From Gordonia jinhuaensis (lineage in GTDB: Bacteria > Actinomycetota > Actinomycetes > Mycobacteriales > Mycobacteriaceae): a stretch of 34,994 nt of DNA. How positions within the stretch are numbered: the first letter of the stretch is position 1; every line of letters starts with the position of its first letter. The DNA lies in the NCBI RefSeq assembly GCF_014639795.1, contig NZ_BMGC01000035.1, positions 1 through 34,994 of the forward strand, read 5' to 3'. This document shows positions 8,747-18,175 of this stretch, one piece after another. A program made the translations under genes and the position numbers. The notes beneath the pieces are model-generated. The model was given only the letters and a program-made list of their open reading frames with translations, was not told where the DNA came from and did not search any database.

Positions 8747-10102
8747 CTATTTGCGGCGTTTCCCGGTCGGACGATTGCCGGCGGCACTGCGTTTGGTCTG
8801 CGGGCGCGGCGCGTAGTCGCCACGGGCGGTGAAGGTCGGCTCGCTCGTGGTGATGCGAGGGGTGGCGGTGCCGGCCGCGGCACTGCGGGTGGCCGCCGAA
8901 CCGGCCGCCACCTTCGCCGGGCGCGGCGCGTCCTCGATCGCGTCCTCGCCACGGCGGCGGGCGGCGACCTTGGCGTTGTGACGCTTGTACTCGGCTCGCT
9001 TGTTCTTCAACGTCACCAGCAGCGGCGTGGCGAAGAAGATCGACGAGTAGGTGCCCGAGATCACGCCGACCAGCTGGATGAGCGCGAGGTCCTTGAGCAT
9101 GCCCACGCCCAGCATCCACACGGCGACGACGATGAGCGCCAGGATCGGCAGGATCGAGATCAGGGTCGTGTTGATCGAGCGCATGAACGTCTGATTGACG
9201 GCCAGATTGGCCTGTTCACCGTAGGTGCGCCGGGTGGTCTTGGTGACCGCCCGGGTGTTCTCCCCCACCTTGTCGAACACCACGACGGTGTCATACAGCG
9301 AGAAGCCCAGGATGGTGAGCAGGCCGATGACGGTCGCCGGGCTCACCTCGAATCCCACCAGCGAGTAGATGCCGGCGGTGACCACGATGTCGAAGATGAG
9401 TGCGGCGATCGACGAGATCGCCATCTCCCTGTCGAAGCGCACGGTGATGTAGATCAGCACGATCACCAGGAACACGATGAGCGCGATGATCGCCTTCTTG
9501 GTGATCTCGTCACCCCACGTCGAGCTCACATCCGAACTCGACACGTTGTCCCTGGTCACCTCGGGTCCGAACCGGTTCACGAGTTCGTCGGTCAGCTTCT
9601 GCAGCTGCGCGTTGTCGAGGGTCTCGGTGCGGATCTGCACGGTCTTGCTCGCGCCGGAGCCGGCGGTCTGCACCGACTGCGGGCTCGAACCCAGCGCGTC
9701 GGAGTAGGCGTTGTCGACCGCTGACGTGGAGGTCTGGGAGGTGGCCGGGAACGAGACCTGCGTACCGCCCTCGAAGTCGATCGAGAGTGAGAAACCGCGG
9801 AAGATCATGCTCAGGATGCAGATCACCATGATCACCGCGGTGATGACGAACCACATCTTGCGCCGACCCACCACGTCGAAGGCGCCGGTGCCGGTGTAGA
9901 GCCGCGAGAGCAGCGAACCGGTCGTGGCCGGGCCGGGTGAGGTCGCGTTGGGGCGGGTGTTGCCCTGCTCGGCGATCGTCTCCTCGACACCCGCCTTCAC
10001 GTCCGTGGTGTTCACGTCACCGGGGTGTGCGGTGTCGTCGGGGTGTTCGTGAGCGCCCGGCGTCGTGGGGTCGTTCGAGTTCTTGTTGTCCGATGACGTC
10101 AT
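8747..10102 (-). CDS. secF: Protein translocase subunit SecF
   Basis: With SecD, SecF uses the proton gradient to pull secreted proteins outward through SecYEG. The 451-residue protein has a long, acidic, cytoplasmic N-terminus of about 75 residues. The first membrane helix is at about 84-104, followed by the periplasm-type [15 protein letters not shown] segment. A cluster of five helices from about 210 to 370 includes [19 protein letters not shown]. The tail is basic and alanine-rich (residues 375-451). The start ATG at 10102 overlaps the secD stop as ATGA, with GGAGG six bases upstream, so the two are translationally coupled. Confidence 0.97.
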   Translation of the reverse strand: MTSSDNKNSNDPTTPGAHEHPDDTAHPGDVNTTDVKAGVEETIAEQGNTRPNATSPGPATTGSLLSRLYTGTGAFDVVGRRKMWFVITAVIMVICILSMIFRGFSLSIDFEGGTQVSFPATSQTSTSAVDNAYSDALGSSPQSVQTAGSGASKTVQIRTETLDNAQLQKLTDELVNRFGPEVTRDNVSSSDVSSTWGDEITKKAIIALIVFLVIVLIYITVRFDREMAISSIAALIFDIVVTAGIYSLVGFEVSPATVIGLLTILGFSLYDTVVVFDKVGENTRAVTKTTRRTYGEQANLAVNQTFMRSINTTLISILPILALIVVAVWMLGVGMLKDLALIQLVGVISGTYSSIFFATPLLVTLKNKRAEYKRHNAKVAARRRGEDAIEDAPRPAKVAAGSAATRSAAAGTATPRITTSEPTFTARGDYAPRPQTKRSAAGNRPTGKRRK

Positions 10103-11718
10103 CGTGAACCTCCACCGGTCGACGCGGTCGGGCGCGACGAGGAGTCCTCGCCGGCCGACGCGGTGTGCTTACGGCGGCCGACCTCGGCGACCGCGCCGAG
10201 TCCGTTGACCGAGGGGCGTGCCCAGAACTTGGATCTGCTCGCGTAGACCATCAGCGGATGTGTCACCAGGAACACGATCACCAGGTCGAGCACGGTGGTC
10301 AGGCCCAGGGTGAAGGCGAAGCCCTTCACATCGCCGACGGCGAGGATGTAGAGCACCACCGCCGCGATCAGGGTCACGGCGTTGCCGGTCCAGATGGTGC
10401 GACGCGCACTCGCCCAGCCGCGTGGTACCGCCGAGCGGAAACTGCGACCCTCACGCATCTCGTCCTTGATGCGCTCGAAGTAGACGACGAACGAGTCCGC
10501 GGTCATACCGATACCGATGATCAGACCGGCGATGCCGGAGAGGTCGAGGGTGAACCCGATCCACCGCCCGAGCAGCACCATGATCCCGTAGACCATCACG
10601 CCCGAGAGCACCAGCGAAGCCAGCACCAGCGTGCCGAGCATGCGGTAGTAGATCAGGGCGTAGAGGAACACCAGGACCAGTCCCACCGCGCCGGCGATCA
10701 GGCCCGCTTTGAGTGACTGGAATCCCAGCGTCGCCGAGACCGATTCGGCGTCGGAGGACTTGAACGACAGCGGCAGAGAACCGTACTTGAGCACGTTGGC
10801 GAGGTTCTTGGCCTCGTCCTGGCTGAAGTTGCCCGAGATCTGTGTCGAGGTGGAGTTGATCGCGCCCTGGATCTGCGGCGCGGACACCACCCGCGAGTCG
10901 AGGGTGAAGGCTGTCTGCTTGCCGATGTTCTCGGCGGTGTACTTGGGCCAGAAATCCTTGGCGGCACCCTTGAACGACACGTCGACGATCCACCCACCGC
11001 CCTGCTGGCTCGTGGTCGCCGAGGCGCTGGAGATGTCGCGCCCGTCGATGATCGAGGGCCCGAGCAGATACACCTGGGTGCCGTCCTGCGAACACGACAC
11101 CAGGTACTGGTTGGGATCGTCGTTGCCCTGCAGAGGATCGGCGGCAGTGGGCGCGCAGTCGAGTTTGGCCATCTGCGCCTTGAGTTTGTCCAGGGTTGCC
11201 GCGTCGGCGTTCTTGGGAGCCTGGCGCGCGGTCTTGGCGGCGTTGATCGCCTCCGGTGACGTCGCCTCCGAGGAGGCCGACTTCGGCGGCGTGCCCTGTT
11301 GCGCCGTCGCCGCGGCGACCTGTTCGACCGGCCGGACGTACAGGCGAGCGGTCTGACCGAGGCTGCGTGCCTCCTTGCCGTCGTTGCCGGGCACCGTGAT
11401 CACCAGGTTCTTACCGTCGACGATCACCTCCGAGCCGCTGACACCGAGGCCGTTGACGCGCTGTTCGATGATGTCCTTGGCCTTGTCGAGCTGATCGCGA
11501 CTCGGCGCGGACCCGTCAGGGGTACGGGCGGTCAGCGTCACACGCGTGCCACCCTGCAGATCGATACCCAGTTTGGGTTTCGGTGAGCCGCCGCCGGTGA
11601 AGAACACCAGGGCGTACACGATGATCATCAGCAGGAAAAACAACGCCAACAGCCGCGAGGGCGGAACCTCACGACTCGGCGCCGGACGTCGAGACGTCCG
11701 GCGTTCAGAATCTGCCAC
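10099..11718 (-). CDS. secD: Protein translocase subunit SecD
   Basis: Partner of SecF in the SecDF complex. From GTG at 11718 the protein is 539 residues. It has one helix near residues 22-42, the signature [13 protein letters not shown], and a large exported domain. That domain contains an Ala/Gln/Lys-rich insertion of about 80 residues (around [16 protein letters not shown]), then the usual YLLGP and DSRVVSAP segments. Five helices at the end include [24 protein letters not shown] 11718 has AAAGGAG eleven bases upstream; a GTG at 11766 is in frame but has no good ribosome site. It is preceded by yajC with a 144-bp gap. Confidence 0.96.
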   Translation of the reverse strand: MADSERRTSRRPAPSREVPPSRLLALFFLLMIIVYALVFFTGGGSPKPKLGIDLQGGTRVTLTARTPDGSAPSRDQLDKAKDIIEQRVNGLGVSGSEVIVDGKNLVITVPGNDGKEARSLGQTARLYVRPVEQVAAATAQQGTPPKSASSEATSPEAINAAKTARQAPKNADAATLDKLKAQMAKLDCAPTAADPLQGNDDPNQYLVSCSQDGTQVYLLGPSIIDGRDISSASATTSQQGGGWIVDVSFKGAAKDFWPKYTAENIGKQTAFTLDSRVVSAPQIQGAINSTSTQISGNFSQDEAKNLANVLKYGSLPLSFKSSDAESVSATLGFQSLKAGLIAGAVGLVLVFLYALIYYRMLGTLVLASLVLSGVMVYGIMVLLGRWIGFTLDLSGIAGLIIGIGMTADSFVVYFERIKDEMREGRSFRSAVPRGWASARRTIWTGNAVTLIAAVVLYILAVGDVKGFAFTLGLTTVLDLVIVFLVTHPLMVYASRSKFWARPSVNGLGAVAEVGRRKHTASAGEDSSSRPTASTGGGSR

Positions 11719-11862
11719 GCTGCTTCGTACTCCTTTGTCGGTGGGATCGGGCTGCCGCATCCTCACGGGACGGCCGGGCTGCCCGATCCGGTCACACCGT
11801 CACGGCCACACAGGAACCACCGCGTGCGCGACGGCGGTCGGCACGCGGCGGCAGTGGTGTGA

Positions 11863-12297
11863 TCAGCGGTTCTCGCGCCTGTCGTCGGCATCGTCACGGA
11901 TCGTGTCGTCGTGGAACTGAGGATTCTCGGCCCCCAGGTCGGTCGACGAGACGTCGGTGGCCCCATGACCATCGGCGAGGTGGTCATCGGAGAGTTCGTG
12001 GTTCTCCGGGGCGACATAGCCGGGGAACGAGGCCGGCAGGTCGTCGGGATGGACGACCTCACGCACGGCCAGACGGTTCCAGCGGGTGACATAGCCCGGG
12101 GCCAGTTCGAGGTCGACCACGCCGTCGCCGAGACCCACGACCGTGCCGTAGACGCCCGAGGTCGTCTGCACGCGCGCTCCGGCCTGCAGCGAATCCTGCA
12201 TCTGCTGGGCCTGGGCCACAGCCTTCTTCTGCCTGCGGATCTGCAGGTACATGAAGCCGGCGAGAAGCACCAGGATGACGGGCAGAATGATACTCAT
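11863..12297 (-). CDS. yajC: Preprotein translocase accessory subunit YajC
   Basis: This small membrane protein associates with SecDF. The 144-residue protein opens with a single hydrophobic helix (residues 3-20). QIRRQKKAVAQAQQMQDSL follows, then the conserved core VQTTSGVYGTVVGLGDGVVDLELAPG (about 43-69). The remainder, from about residue 85, is an acidic, disordered tail typical of actinobacterial YajC. The start is ATG at 12297 with GAGGA about 13 bases upstream. It heads the yajC-secD-secF group; the 209 bp upstream, before the ruvB stop, contains no gene I can support and probably holds the promoter. Confidence 0.93.
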   Translation of the reverse strand: MSIILPVILVLLAGFMYLQIRRQKKAVAQAQQMQDSLQAGARVQTTSGVYGTVVGLGDGVVDLELAPGYVTRWNRLAVREVVHPDDLPASFPGYVAPENHELSDDHLADGHGATDVSSTDLGAENPQFHDDTIRDDADDRRENR

Positions 12298-12506
12298 TGT
12301 GTGATTTCAGTCCTCGGGGTACGTCGATAGTCTTGCGCGGTCCGCCGCGCTCGACTCTCCAGTGTGCCACCTATGCCGACGCCGATACACCCGGGTTGCC
12401 GTATTCGGCACGTCAGAATGGCTGTGACGAGCAGCATCGGCGGTCTGCGGACGGCAGGATCGGCCATCACCCACGAGCACGATCGACGCATGCCGATCCA
12501 TGTCGA

Positions 12507-13625
12507 TCACAGCTCGTCGAACAGCCCGACGGTCGGTTCCGCATCGGCAGGTTCCGCATCGGCAGTGCCCGGATCACGCACGCGTACCCCGAACGCCGCA
12601 CTCAACGCACCGGCCGGCGGTGTGAGCCCCAGATGGTTCCAGGCCGCCGCGGTGGCCACGCGCCCACGCGGGGTCCGGGCAACCATGCCGGCGCGCACGA
12701 GGAACGGCTCACACACCTCTTCGACGGTGGCCGGCTCCTCGCCGACCGCCACCGCGAGCGTCGACACACCGACGGGACCACCGCCGAAACCGCGGACCAG
12801 GGCGTCGAGCACCGCACGGTCGAGGCGGTCGAAACCCTGCGAGTCCACGTCGTAGACCGACAGGGCTGCGCGCGCCACCTCGACGGTGACCTCCCCATCG
12901 CTGCGGACCTCGGCATAGTCACGGACCCGGCGGAGCAGACGGTTGGCGATACGCGGCGTGCCGCGGGAGCGGCGGGCGATCTCGGCGCCGGCGTCCTCGC
13001 GCATCCGGATGCCGAGGATGGCGGCCGACCGCCGCAGTACCGCGAGCAGCTCGGGCGGTTCGTAGAACTCCATGTGTGCGGTGAACCCGAAGCGATCACG
13101 CAGCGGTCCGGTGAGCGAACCACTGCGGGTGGTGGCGCCCACCAGAGTGAACGGTGCGACGTCGAGTGGGATCGAGGTGGCGCCGGGTCCTTTGCCCACC
13201 ACCACGTCGACGCGGAAGTCCTCCATCGCGAGGTAGAGCATCTCTTCGGCGGGACGCGCGATGCGGTGGATCTCGTCGATGAACAGCACATCGCCCTCGA
13301 CCAGGTTGGACAGCATCGCCGCGAGGTCACCGGCGCGCTCGAGCGCCGGCCCCGACGTCACCCGGATCGCCGCCCCCATCTCGCCGGCGATGATCATCGC
13401 CAGGGAGGTCTTGCCCAGCCCGGGCGGACCTGACAGCAGGATGTGGTCGGGCGTGGCGCCCCGCCCCTTCGCCCCTGCGAGCACCAGCTCGAGTTGTTCG
13501 CGGACCTTTGCCTGGCCGATGAAGTCGGCCAGCGAACGCGGCCGCAGCCCGGAGTCGAAGTCGCCGTCGGCGCCCAGCGATGCGGCGCTGACCTCCCGCT
13601 CGCCGTCCACATCCTCATTCACCAC
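12507..13625 (-). CDS. ruvB: Holliday junction branch migration helicase RuvB
   Basis: This AAA+ motor forms hexamers on Holliday junctions and, with RuvA, drives branch migration. The 372-residue protein has [12 protein letters not shown] near the start, Walker A GPPGLGKT at about 66-73, Walker B LFIDEIHR at about 114-121, sensor 1 GATTRSG, and a C-terminal winged helix ([13 protein letters not shown] onward). GAGG six bases before GTG 13625 favours this start; GTG 13637, directly after the ruvA stop, is also in frame and would add four residues. Near the C-terminus two 15-bp repeats at 12535-12564 encode repeated A-E-P-A-D residues. It is the last gene of ruvC-ruvA-ruvB. Confidence 0.97.
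   Translation of the reverse strand: MVNEDVDGEREVSAASLGADGDFDSGLRPRSLADFIGQAKVREQLELVLAGAKGRGATPDHILLSGPPGLGKTSLAMIIAGEMGAAIRVTSGPALERAGDLAAMLSNLVEGDVLFIDEIHRIARPAEEMLYLAMEDFRVDVVVGKGPGATSIPLDVAPFTLVGATTRSGSLTGPLRDRFGFTAHMEFYEPPELLAVLRRSAAILGIRMREDAGAEIARRSRGTPRIANRLLRRVRDYAEVRSDGEVTVEVARAALSVYDVDSQGFDRLDRAVLDALVRGFGGGPVGVSTLAVAVGEEPATVEEVCEPFLVRAGMVARTPRGRVATAAAWNHLGLTPPAGALSAAFGVRVRDPGTADAEPADAEPTVGLFDEL
12535..12564. repeat. Two identical 15-bp tandem repeats at the 3' end of ruvB
   Basis: GGTTCCGCATCGGCA occurs at 12535-12549 and again at 12550-12564. The repeat is in frame and duplicates five residues of the acidic tail, just before the final VGLFDEL. Confidence 0.95.
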
Positions 13626-13637
13626 GCATGTCCTCAC

Positions 13638-14240
13638 TCATCGCGCGCGCCCCAGCATCGTGAGGCTTTGCCGCAGCAGCGCCGAGGCATCGGCGTCGGG
13701 CACCTCGGCCATCACCGCCGCGACTGCCTTCTCGGCGGCCGCCTGGGTGAAGCCGAGACCGACGAGAGCCTCACCGACCTGATCGGCAACGGTCATCGCG
13801 CCCGGCGTGCCCGGGATTCTGCCCGGGGTCGGGGCCGCTGCGGCGTCGACCTTGTCACGCAGTTCCACCACCAGCCGCTCGGCAACCCGCTTACCGATCC
13901 CGGGAACCGTCGTCAGGGCCTTGACGTCACTGTCGGCCAGTGCTTTGCGCAGCGAATCCGGTTGCAGCACAGCCAGAGTCGCCATCGCCAGGCGTGGGCC
14001 CACCCCGGTGACGGTCTGCAGCAGAGCGAACAGCGCACGCGCATCGCCGTTGACGAAGCCGTAGAGCGTCATGGAGTCCTCGCGGACGATCATCGACGTC
14101 AGCAGGGTGGCCTCCTGTCCACGCGCCAACGTGGCCAGGGTCGACGGGGTGGCCAGCACCGTGTACCCGACGCCGCCGCAGTCGATCACCGCGTGGTCGA
14201 GCGCGATGTCGAGCACCGGTCCACGCACCGACGCGATCAT
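13638..14240 (-). CDS. ruvA: Holliday junction branch migration protein RuvA
   Basis: RuvA binds four-way DNA junctions as a tetramer and loads RuvB. The 200-residue protein shows the N-terminal OB fold ([12 protein letters not shown], then [10 protein letters not shown] at about 52-61). The helix-hairpin-helix region has [17 protein letters not shown] (about 73-89) and [20 protein letters not shown] (about 107-126). The C-terminal RuvB-contacting domain runs from about residue 150 ([13 protein letters not shown]). The ATG at 14240 overlaps the ruvC stop as ATGA, so translation is coupled. Confidence 0.97.
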   Translation of the reverse strand: MIASVRGPVLDIALDHAVIDCGGVGYTVLATPSTLATLARGQEATLLTSMIVREDSMTLYGFVNGDARALFALLQTVTGVGPRLAMATLAVLQPDSLRKALADSDVKALTTVPGIGKRVAERLVVELRDKVDAAAAPTPGRIPGTPGAMTVADQVGEALVGLGFTQAAAEKAVAAVMAEVPDADASALLRQSLTMLGRAR

Positions 14241-14899
14241 GAGCGATCACCTGTCACCGCAACCCCCGTACCTGAACCTGTCGTGCCCGCATCTGTTGTG
14301 CTGGAATCTGCCGCACCTCTCGGCCGTCGGCCCTTGTCTGCTGCCGCACGTGCGGCAGCGACCTTCTCCGCATGCCGACGACGTTGCGCCTCGGCACGGC
14401 GGGCGGCCTCGGCCATCCGCTCGGCCATCGGACCGCGCCAGCAGTGACAGATGGCCAGCGCGAGCGCGTCGGCGGCATCGGCCGGGCGCGGTGCGGTCTG
14501 CATCCCGAGGATCTTGGTGACCATCATCGTGACCTGCGCCTTGTCGGCTCGACCGCTCCCGGTCACCGCCGCCTTCACCTCCGAGGGAGTGTGGAATCGC
14601 ACCGGGACGTCCCGCTGCGCGGCCGCGAGCGCGATCACACCGCCGGCCTGCGCGGTACCCATCGCGGTGGACACCTGATTCTGGGCGAAGACGCGTTCGA
14701 TGGCCACGACATCGGGTTGATGCACGTCGAGCCAGCGGCAGGCGGCCGTGTAGACGGTGAGCAGGCGCAATTCCAGGTCCATGTCGGTGGGAGTGCGCAC
14801 CACGTCGACGTCGAGCGCGGTGACGGAACGACCGCGCCCGGCCTCCACCAGTGCGAGCCCGCACCGCGTGAGGCCAGGGTCGACTCCCATCACACGCAC
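14237..14899 (-). CDS. ruvC: Holliday junction resolvase RuvC
   Basis: This dimeric nuclease cuts Holliday junctions symmetrically. From GTG at 14899 the protein is 220 residues. The four catalytic acids are visible: D7 in [11 protein letters not shown]68 in [10 protein letters not shown], and D141 and D144 in [13 protein letters not shown]. The start is fixed by GGAGGGAG five bases upstream and by how close the first catalytic aspartate lies. Residues 165-220 form a basic, Ala/Arg-rich and then Thr/Gly-rich tail beyond the E. coli-type domain. It is first in ruvC-ruvA-ruvB; the promoter region just upstream carries a LexA box. Confidence 0.96.
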   Translation of the reverse strand: MRVMGVDPGLTRCGLALVEAGRGRSVTALDVDVVRTPTDMDLELRLLTVYTAACRWLDVHQPDVVAIERVFAQNQVSTAMGTAQAGGVIALAAAQRDVPVRFHTPSEVKAAVTGSGRADKAQVTMMVTKILGMQTAPRPADAADALALAICHCWRGPMAERMAEAARRAEAQRRRHAEKVAAARAAADKGRRPRGAADSSTTDAGTTGSGTGVAVTGDRS

Positions 14900-14929
14900 A
14901 TGAACTCCCTCCGGACGCACACCGACTTG

Positions 14930-14952
14930 CCGAACAGTTGTTCGAGATTGTA
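14930..14952 (-). promoter_or_regulatory. LexA (SOS) box and -10 element of the ruvCAB promoter
   Basis: The 16-bp near-palindrome CCGAACAGTTGTTCGA at 14930-14945 matches the mycobacterial SOS box TCGAACANNTGTTCGA at all fixed positions except the first. On the minus strand a -10-like TACAAT (14952-14947) stands immediately before it, so bound LexA would cover the start-site region. The box ends 31 bp before the ruvC GTG. A -35 is weak. DNA-damage control of ruvCAB by LexA is known in related bacteria; the site here is read directly from sequence. Confidence 0.88.
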
Positions 14953-15045
14953 CTGGGCGTCGCCGACACAACGTCGGACCAACACTCCGAGACGGGCACT
15001 CCGAGAAGATGCCGACACCGCGATTCCGCGCGTACGAGGACCCGG

Positions 15046-15093
15046 GGATCGATCAACACCGGGATCGATCACCACCGGGACCGATCCACCCAG
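15046..15093. repeat. Three imperfect 16-bp tandem repeats in the ruvC / kinase-like intergenic region
   Basis: Units 15046-15061, 15062-15077 and 15078-15093 (GGATCGATCAACACCG, GGATCGATCACCACCG and a more diverged third). They lie in the divergent promoter region between ruvC and the plus-strand kinase-like gene. Confidence 0.85.
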
Positions 15094-15108
15094 GTCGAGC
15101 TGCACGTT

Positions 15109-15150
15109 GGCAGGGGCGAAAAGGCAGGGGCGAAAAGGCAGGGGCGAGAA
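15109..15150. repeat. Three 14-bp tandem repeats just upstream of the kinase-like gene
   Basis: GGCAGGGGCGAAAA at 15109-15122 and 15123-15136, then GGCAGGGGCGAGAA at 15137-15150. The purine-rich array ends nine bases before the ATG at 15160, so copy number would change the spacing between any upstream promoter and the start and could supply ribosome-binding bases. The unit is not a multiple of three. Confidence 0.92.
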
Positions 15151-15159
15151 TGGACAGCA

Positions 15160-15786
15160 ATGCCGAGATATTCACCGATCGGATATTCACCGATCGCACC
15201 GGATGCGCTGGTCCGGTTGTGCGCCGACCGGGCGCTGCGGCTGCCCGGCCGCGCGATCGTCGTGGTCGACGGTGCACCGCCGGCGCATCCGGACTCGCTG
15301 GCCGCCGACGTCGCCGACACGATCCGCACCGCCGGTCGCGCGGCCGACGTGGTCCGCGTCGACGACTTCATCCGTCCCGCGTCGACACGACTCGAATGGG
15401 GACCGCACGATACCGAGAGCTACCTGACCAGCTGGTATGACTACCCTGCCCTGCGTCGGGAGGTGGTCGACGCGCTCCACGATCACGGCCGGTGGCTGCC
15501 GCGCCTGTGGGACAGCCGTCGGGACAGATCGTTTCGCGACCAGATGCGCTCGGCCACCGAGGATCAGATCCTCGTCATCTCCGGGCCGATGACGCTGCGC
15601 CCGATCCTGGCACCGGATCTCTCGATCGCCCTGCGGATGGGACGCGCCACGTTGGACCGGCTCATGCCACCGGATCTCACGTGGACGATCGAGCCGCTGC
15701 TGGAGTTCGCCGAACACGCACCCACACCGACCATCGAGGTGCGCTACGACCACCCCGGTCGGCCCGCGATCGCCGAACGGGTGTGA
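15160..15786 (+). CDS. Uridine kinase-like protein with a degenerate P-loop (probably not a normal kinase)
   Basis: The 208-residue product follows the layout of actinobacterial uridine kinase-like NTPases: a hydrophobic strand AIVVVDG (32-38), then VVRVDDFIRPAS (64-75) matching the DDFYRP element, YLTSWYDYPALR (88-99), ILVISGPMTLRPILA (137-151), and a closing EVRYDHPGRPAI. Where the Walker A should read G-x4-G-K-T/S, this protein has GAPPAHPD (38-45), with no glycine, lysine or hydroxyl residue at the key positions. ATP binding in the usual way is therefore doubtful. The start is ATG at 15160; the frame is open back to about 14938 but that part is repeat-derived. The gene is divergent from ruvC and convergent with yebC. 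The family call is moderate and the function unknown. Confidence 0.7.
   Translation: MPRYSPIGYSPIAPDALVRLCADRALRLPGRAIVVVDGAPPAHPDSLAADVADTIRTAGRAADVVRVDDFIRPASTRLEWGPHDTESYLTSWYDYPALRREVVDALHDHGRWLPRLWDSRRDRSFRDQMRSATEDQILVISGPMTLRPILAPDLSIALRMGRATLDRLMPPDLTWTIEPLLEFAEHAPTPTIEVRYDHPGRPAIAERV
15167..15196. repeat. Two identical 15-bp tandem repeats at the start of the kinase-like gene
   Basis: GATATTCACCGATCG at 15167-15181 and 15182-15196, in frame. It duplicates YSPIG/YSPIA at residues 4-13 of the kinase-like protein. It is the third array within 150 bp. Confidence 0.95.
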
Positions 15787-15866
15787 GGCACCCGGTCGAC
15801 GCTGCCGCCGTGGTCCGCGTCGCCGAAGGCCTTCACGCGTGGATCTGCCTCATCTACCGAGTGAGG

Positions 15867-16622
15867 TCACTCGTCGTCGATCTCGGCGAGAACCTCGTCG
15901 GAGATGTCGACGTTGGAGTAGACGTCCTGCACGTCGTCGCAGTCCTCGAGTGCGTCGATCAGCTTGATGACCTTGCGTGCACCGTCTGCATCCACCGGAA
16001 CCTCCACCGACGCACGGAAACTCGCCTCGGCCGAGTCGTAGTCGATGCCGGCCTCCTGCAGGGCCGTGCGCACGGCGACCAGATCAGTGGGCTCGCTGAG
16101 GACCTCGAACGAGTCGCCGAGATCGTTGACCTCCTCGGCGCCGGCGTCGAGGACCGCCATGAGGACGTCGTCCTCGGACTGGCCGTCCTTCTCCAGCGTC
16201 ACCACACCCTTGCGGGTGAACAGATAAGCCACCGAACCCGGATCGGCCATGTTGCCGCCGTTGCGCGTCATCGCGGTGCGCACCTCGCCCGCGGCGCGGT
16301 TGCGGTTGTCGGTGAGGCATTCGATGAGGATCGCCACACCGTTCGGGCCGTAACCCTCGTAGGTGATGGTCTGCCAGTCGGCACCGCCGGCTTCCTCACC
16401 ACCGCCGCGCTTGCGGGCGCGTTCGATGTTGTCGTTGGGAACCGACGACTTCTTCGCCTTCTGGATCGCGTCGTAGAGCGTGGGGTTACCCGCGGGATCA
16501 CCGCCGCCGGTGCGCGCGGCGACCTCGATGTTCTTGATCAACTTGGCGAACATCTTGCCGCGCTTGGCGTCGATGGCCGCCTTCTTGTGCTTGGTGGTGG
16601 CCCATTTGGAATGGCCGCTCAT
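15867..16622 (-). CDS. yebC: YebC/PmpR/TACO1-family protein
   Basis: The 251-residue protein is full length and very well conserved: [23 protein letters not shown] at the start, [17 protein letters not shown] (28-44), [15 protein letters not shown] (56-70), and [22 protein letters not shown] (88-109). The family was long annotated as transcription regulators; work on bacterial and mitochondrial members points to a role in translation of difficult (for example polyproline) sequences. The start ATG at 16622 has AAGGAA seven bases upstream. It lies about 100 bp downstream of pdxT on the same strand. TAGAAT at 16690-16685 (minus strand) is a good -10 candidate. Confidence 0.97.
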   Translation of the reverse strand: MSGHSKWATTKHKKAAIDAKRGKMFAKLIKNIEVAARTGGGDPAGNPTLYDAIQKAKKSSVPNDNIERARKRGGGEEAGGADWQTITYEGYGPNGVAILIECLTDNRNRAAGEVRTAMTRNGGNMADPGSVAYLFTRKGVVTLEKDGQSEDDVLMAVLDAGAEEVNDLGDSFEVLSEPTDLVAVRTALQEAGIDYDSAEASFRASVEVPVDADGARKVIKLIDALEDCDDVQDVYSNVDISDEVLAEIDDE

Positions 16623-16684
16623 GCTCGAGTTCCTTCGTGTCGGGTACCAGGCGTGACCGTTGCGCCGGTGAGGACAATCAATTA

Positions 16685-16690
16685 ATTCTA
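16685..16690 (-). promoter_or_regulatory. Candidate -10 element of a yebC promoter
   Basis: On the minus strand TAGAAT lies in an unusually AT-rich patch (16679-16690) between pdxT and yebC, 62 bp before the yebC ATG. No convincing -35 is seen 16-18 bp further up. It suggests that yebC can be transcribed separately from pdxT. Confidence 0.4.
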
Positions 16691-16726
16691 CGTGCCCAGA
16701 CTCACAGCACCGTCACCGGAGGCTGC

Positions 16727-17323
16727 TCACCCGGCGACCAGATCGGTGAAGTACTGATGCATCCGCCGATCGCCGGTCACCTCGGGGTGAAACGAGGTGG
16801 CGATCACCTGCCCCTGGCGCACCGCGACCACACGGCCTTCGGCGGGTCCGTCGGGGACCGTGGCGAGCACCTCCACACCCGGGCCCACCTGCTCGACCCA
16901 GGGCGCCCGGATGAAGACCGCGCGCATCGGCGGGCCCGGCACACCCTCGACCTCCAGGTCGGTCTCGAACGATTCGACCTGGCGACCGAAGGCGTTGCGG
17001 CGCACCGTGATGTCGAGACCATCGAGGGTCCGCATGTCCGGGCGAGTGTCGAGAACCGACGTCGCGAGCATGATCATCCCCGCGCACGACCCGTAGGCGG
17101 GCATCCCCGCCGAGAGGCGCTCGCGCAACGGTTCGTGCAAGTCGAGAACTCCGAGCAGTCTGCTCATCGTCGTGGACTCCCCACCGGGGATGATCAATCC
17201 GTCGACCTCATCGAGTTCGGCCCGTCGGCGCACGGTCACACCGTCGGCGCCCACCTCGGCCAGCGCATGCAGGTGCTCACGGACGTCACCCTGCAGGGCG
17301 AGGACACCGATCCTCGGGCTCAC
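16727..17323 (-). CDS. pdxT: Pyridoxal 5'-phosphate synthase glutaminase subunit PdxT
   Basis: PdxT takes ammonia from glutamine and passes it to PdxS for PLP synthesis. The 198-residue class I amidotransferase begins [15 protein letters not shown]. It has GGEST at 48-52, the nucleophile C80 in YGSCAGMI, and the His179/Glu181 pair in SFHPE. The start is GTG at 17323, which overlaps the tesB stop as GTGA; the frame is open far upstream but only as the shadow of tesB. Its partner pdxS lies about 4.7 kb upstream, separated by tesB and a four-gene signalling block. Confidence 0.96.
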   Translation of the reverse strand: MSPRIGVLALQGDVREHLHALAEVGADGVTVRRRAELDEVDGLIIPGGESTTMSRLLGVLDLHEPLRERLSAGMPAYGSCAGMIMLATSVLDTRPDMRTLDGLDITVRRNAFGRQVESFETDLEVEGVPGPPMRAVFIRAPWVEQVGPGVEVLATVPDGPAEGRVVAVRQGQVIATSFHPEVTGDRRMHQYFTDLVAG

Positions 17324-18168
17324 CGACGATCGTCCTGCCGCAGGGGGGGCACCGGATCTGCCGGTACGGGTGAGGCCTCCTGGGTGACCGCTGCGACCAG
17401 TCGTCCGGTGGTGTCGAAGATGCGGCCCTGCGTCAGGGCGCGACCGGAACCGGCGAACGGCGACGTCTGGTCGTAGAGCAGCCACTCGTCGGCGCGGAAC
17501 GGTCGCATGAACCACATGGCGTGATCGAGTGAGGCCTCCTGGACGTCGACCCCCGGATGCGCCGCCTTGGCCGACCCCAGCAGCGTCATATCGCTCATGT
17601 AGGCGAGCGTGCACACATGGAAGACGTTGTCGTCGGGCAGCGTATGCCGGTAGCGGAACCAGACGCGCTGCTGCGATGCGAGGAGCGGATCGGTGACGAA
17701 CTCCTCGTTGGGGATTCGCCGGATGTCGAAGTTCTCCCACTCCCTGACCACCCCGGTCTTGGGGAGGTCGGGGTCCTCGAGCGGATCGGGTATCGAATCG
17801 GCCGGCGGAACCGTCGGCATCGTGTCCTGGTGTTCGATGCCCTCGTTGCCGATGTGGAAGGAGGCCGACATCGAGAAGATCGCCTCGCCGTTCTGGATGC
17901 CGGTGATGCGGCGCGTCACGAACGAGCGGCCGTCACGCAGTCGCTCGACGAGATAGACCGCGGGCCGGTCGGGAATCCCCGGGCGCAGGAAGTACCCGTG
18001 CAACGAATGCACGTGGAACTCCGGCGACACCGTCCGCGTGGCCGAGACCAGCGCCTGAGCGGCCACCTGACCGCCGAATGTGCGCTGTAGATAGCTCTCG
18101 TGGGCCTGCCCGCGAAAGATGTCGCGCTCGAGCTGTTCGAGCTCGAGTATTTCCTCGATCGTCGCCAT
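17320..18168 (-). CDS. tesB: Acyl-CoA thioesterase II (TesB)
   Basis: TesB hydrolyses medium- and long-chain acyl-CoA to free acid and CoA. The 282-residue double-hotdog protein has [10 protein letters not shown] (31-40), [14 protein letters not shown] (51-64) and SFVTRRI in the first half. The second half carries the catalytic set seen in TesB proteins: Asp215 in SLDHAMWFM, Thr235/Ser236 in YDQTSPFA, and Gln263 in AVTQEA. The ATG at 18168 has AGGGGAG eight bases upstream. That ribosome site is one arm of a perfect inverted repeat (18176-18195). The gene runs into pdxT with a GTGA overlap. The pairing of tesB with pdxT is also seen in M. tuberculosis. Confidence 0.95.
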   Translation of the reverse strand: MATIEEILELEQLERDIFRGQAHESYLQRTFGGQVAAQALVSATRTVSPEFHVHSLHGYFLRPGIPDRPAVYLVERLRDGRSFVTRRITGIQNGEAIFSMSASFHIGNEGIEHQDTMPTVPPADSIPDPLEDPDLPKTGVVREWENFDIRRIPNEEFVTDPLLASQQRVWFRYRHTLPDDNVFHVCTLAYMSDMTLLGSAKAAHPGVDVQEASLDHAMWFMRPFRADEWLLYDQTSPFAGSGRALTQGRIFDTTGRLVAAVTQEASPVPADPVPPLRQDDRR

Positions 18169-18175
18169 GTGGTCG

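Noticed and set aside
14938-15159. N-terminal extension of the kinase-like protein by 74 residues
   Set aside because: The extra part is translated from the LexA box region and from tandem repeats, has no domain, and lacks a ribosome site; ATG 15160 fits better.
15858-15873. Stem CGAGTGA/TCACTCG at the yebC stop as a terminator
   Set aside because: The loop is only two bases, there is no T tract on either side, and the arm overlaps the yebC stop codon; it is more likely chance.
16727-17740. Longer PdxT beginning at 17740
   Set aside because: The extra 139 codons are the out-of-frame shadow of tesB; the GTGA overlap at 17323 and family length (198 residues) fix the start.
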